Shown: positions 5,036-5,206 of the stretch, one piece after another | Layout of the letters: every line of letters begins with the position of its first letter | Numbering within the stretch: the stretch's first letter is position 1 | Assembly: GCA_017962865.1 (NCBI GenBank) | Contig: JAGCUM010000078.1 | Location: 1 to 5,206 of the forward strand | From: Spirochaetales bacterium | GTDB lineage: Bacteria > Spirochaetota > Spirochaetia > Sphaerochaetales > Sphaerochaetaceae | DNA: 5,206 nucleotides | Reading direction: 5' to 3' | The notes under the pieces: model-generated | Seen by the model: only the letters and a program-made list of their open reading frames with translations | Told to the model about the DNA's origin: nothing | Databases searched by the model: none | Program-made: the position numbers and the translations under genes

Positions 5036-5206
5036 ATGAAAGCGAAAACCATTCTACTGATCTTGTCCCTGATACTACTGTTTGCCTTCGTTTCCTGTAA
5101 GACCGTCGAGGTAGTACAGGAACCCGCGGAAGTAATCGACCTACAACCCGAGGCGGAAGAAGAACTTCAGCCGCAGCTGCCGGAAGAGGAACCTGCTGAA
5201 GCAGAA
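5036..5206 (+). CDS. Predicted lipoprotein, N-terminal 57 codons (runs off the right edge)
   Basis: The frame is open from ATG 5036 to the window end. The product starts MKAKTILLILSLILLFAFVS and then C21, a textbook short signal peptide: two lysines, a Leu/Ile-rich core and a relaxed lipobox FVS-C of spirochaete type. The mature N terminus (KTVEVVQEPAEV onward) is strongly acidic and rich in Pro, Glu and Gln, with repeats of the PEAEEE / PEEEPAEAE kind. That is typical of an extended tether between the lipid anchor and a folded domain not seen here. Function cannot be assigned from this part. It starts 7 bp after the hflX stop but has its own -10 overlapping that stop, so it may be both co-transcribed with hflX and independently expressed. 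Confidence 0.8.
   Translation, partial: MKAKTILLILSLILLFAFVSCKTVEVVQEPAEVIDLQPEAEEELQPQLPEEEPAEAE

Overview
The window looks like bacterial chromosome, most likely from a spirochaete of the Sphaerochaeta/Treponema type, probably a gut or uncultured lineage. That placement is an inference. It rests on the flavour of the TopA and HflX sequences and on two predicted lipoproteins with relaxed spirochaete-like lipoboxes (LCS-C and FVS-C). The gene content itself is ordinary: DNA topoisomerase I, an unrecognised lipoprotein, the YchF/OLA1 ATPase, the ribosome-associated GTPase HflX, and the start of a second lipoprotein. There are no mobile elements, CRISPR arrays, tRNAs or rRNAs that I can see.

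Layout. Positions 1-1790 (minus strand) hold topA, running off the left edge. Positions 1791-1971 are a divergent regulatory region with a good topA promoter and a separate promoter for a lipoprotein gene at 1972-2715 (plus). Only 6 bp separate that gene from the end of ychF (2722-3822, minus). A 72-bp divergent region (3823-3894) separates ychF from hflX (3895-5028, plus). A short lipoprotein gene starts at 5036 and runs off the right edge.

Two things stand out. First, topA is interrupted by a single in-frame TAG at codon 433 (492-494). The same frame then continues with 163 clean, conserved TopA codons, so this is a lone nonsense or recoded codon, not a frameshift. Glu is the expected residue there. 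A sequencing or assembly error, a recent mutation, or amber suppression/reassignment could each explain it. The three complete stop codons visible in the other genes are TGA, TAA and TAA, so nothing here shows TAG used as a terminator.

Second, all three plus-strand genes share one start architecture: a -10 hexamer (TATCAT, TATCAT, TATAAT), exactly 6 nt, then ATG, with no Shine-Dalgarno sequence. This predicts transcription starting at the A of the start codon, that is, leaderless mRNAs. The two minus-strand genes (topA, ychF) instead have clear Shine-Dalgarno sequences. The lipoprotein promoter also carries a perfect 18-bp palindrome just upstream of its -35.

Functionally, topA sets DNA supercoiling, and YchF and HflX are ribosome-associated NTPases. 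The lipoproteins would act at the cell envelope. No joint pathway is evident; the genes are neighbours in separate transcription units, not one operon.
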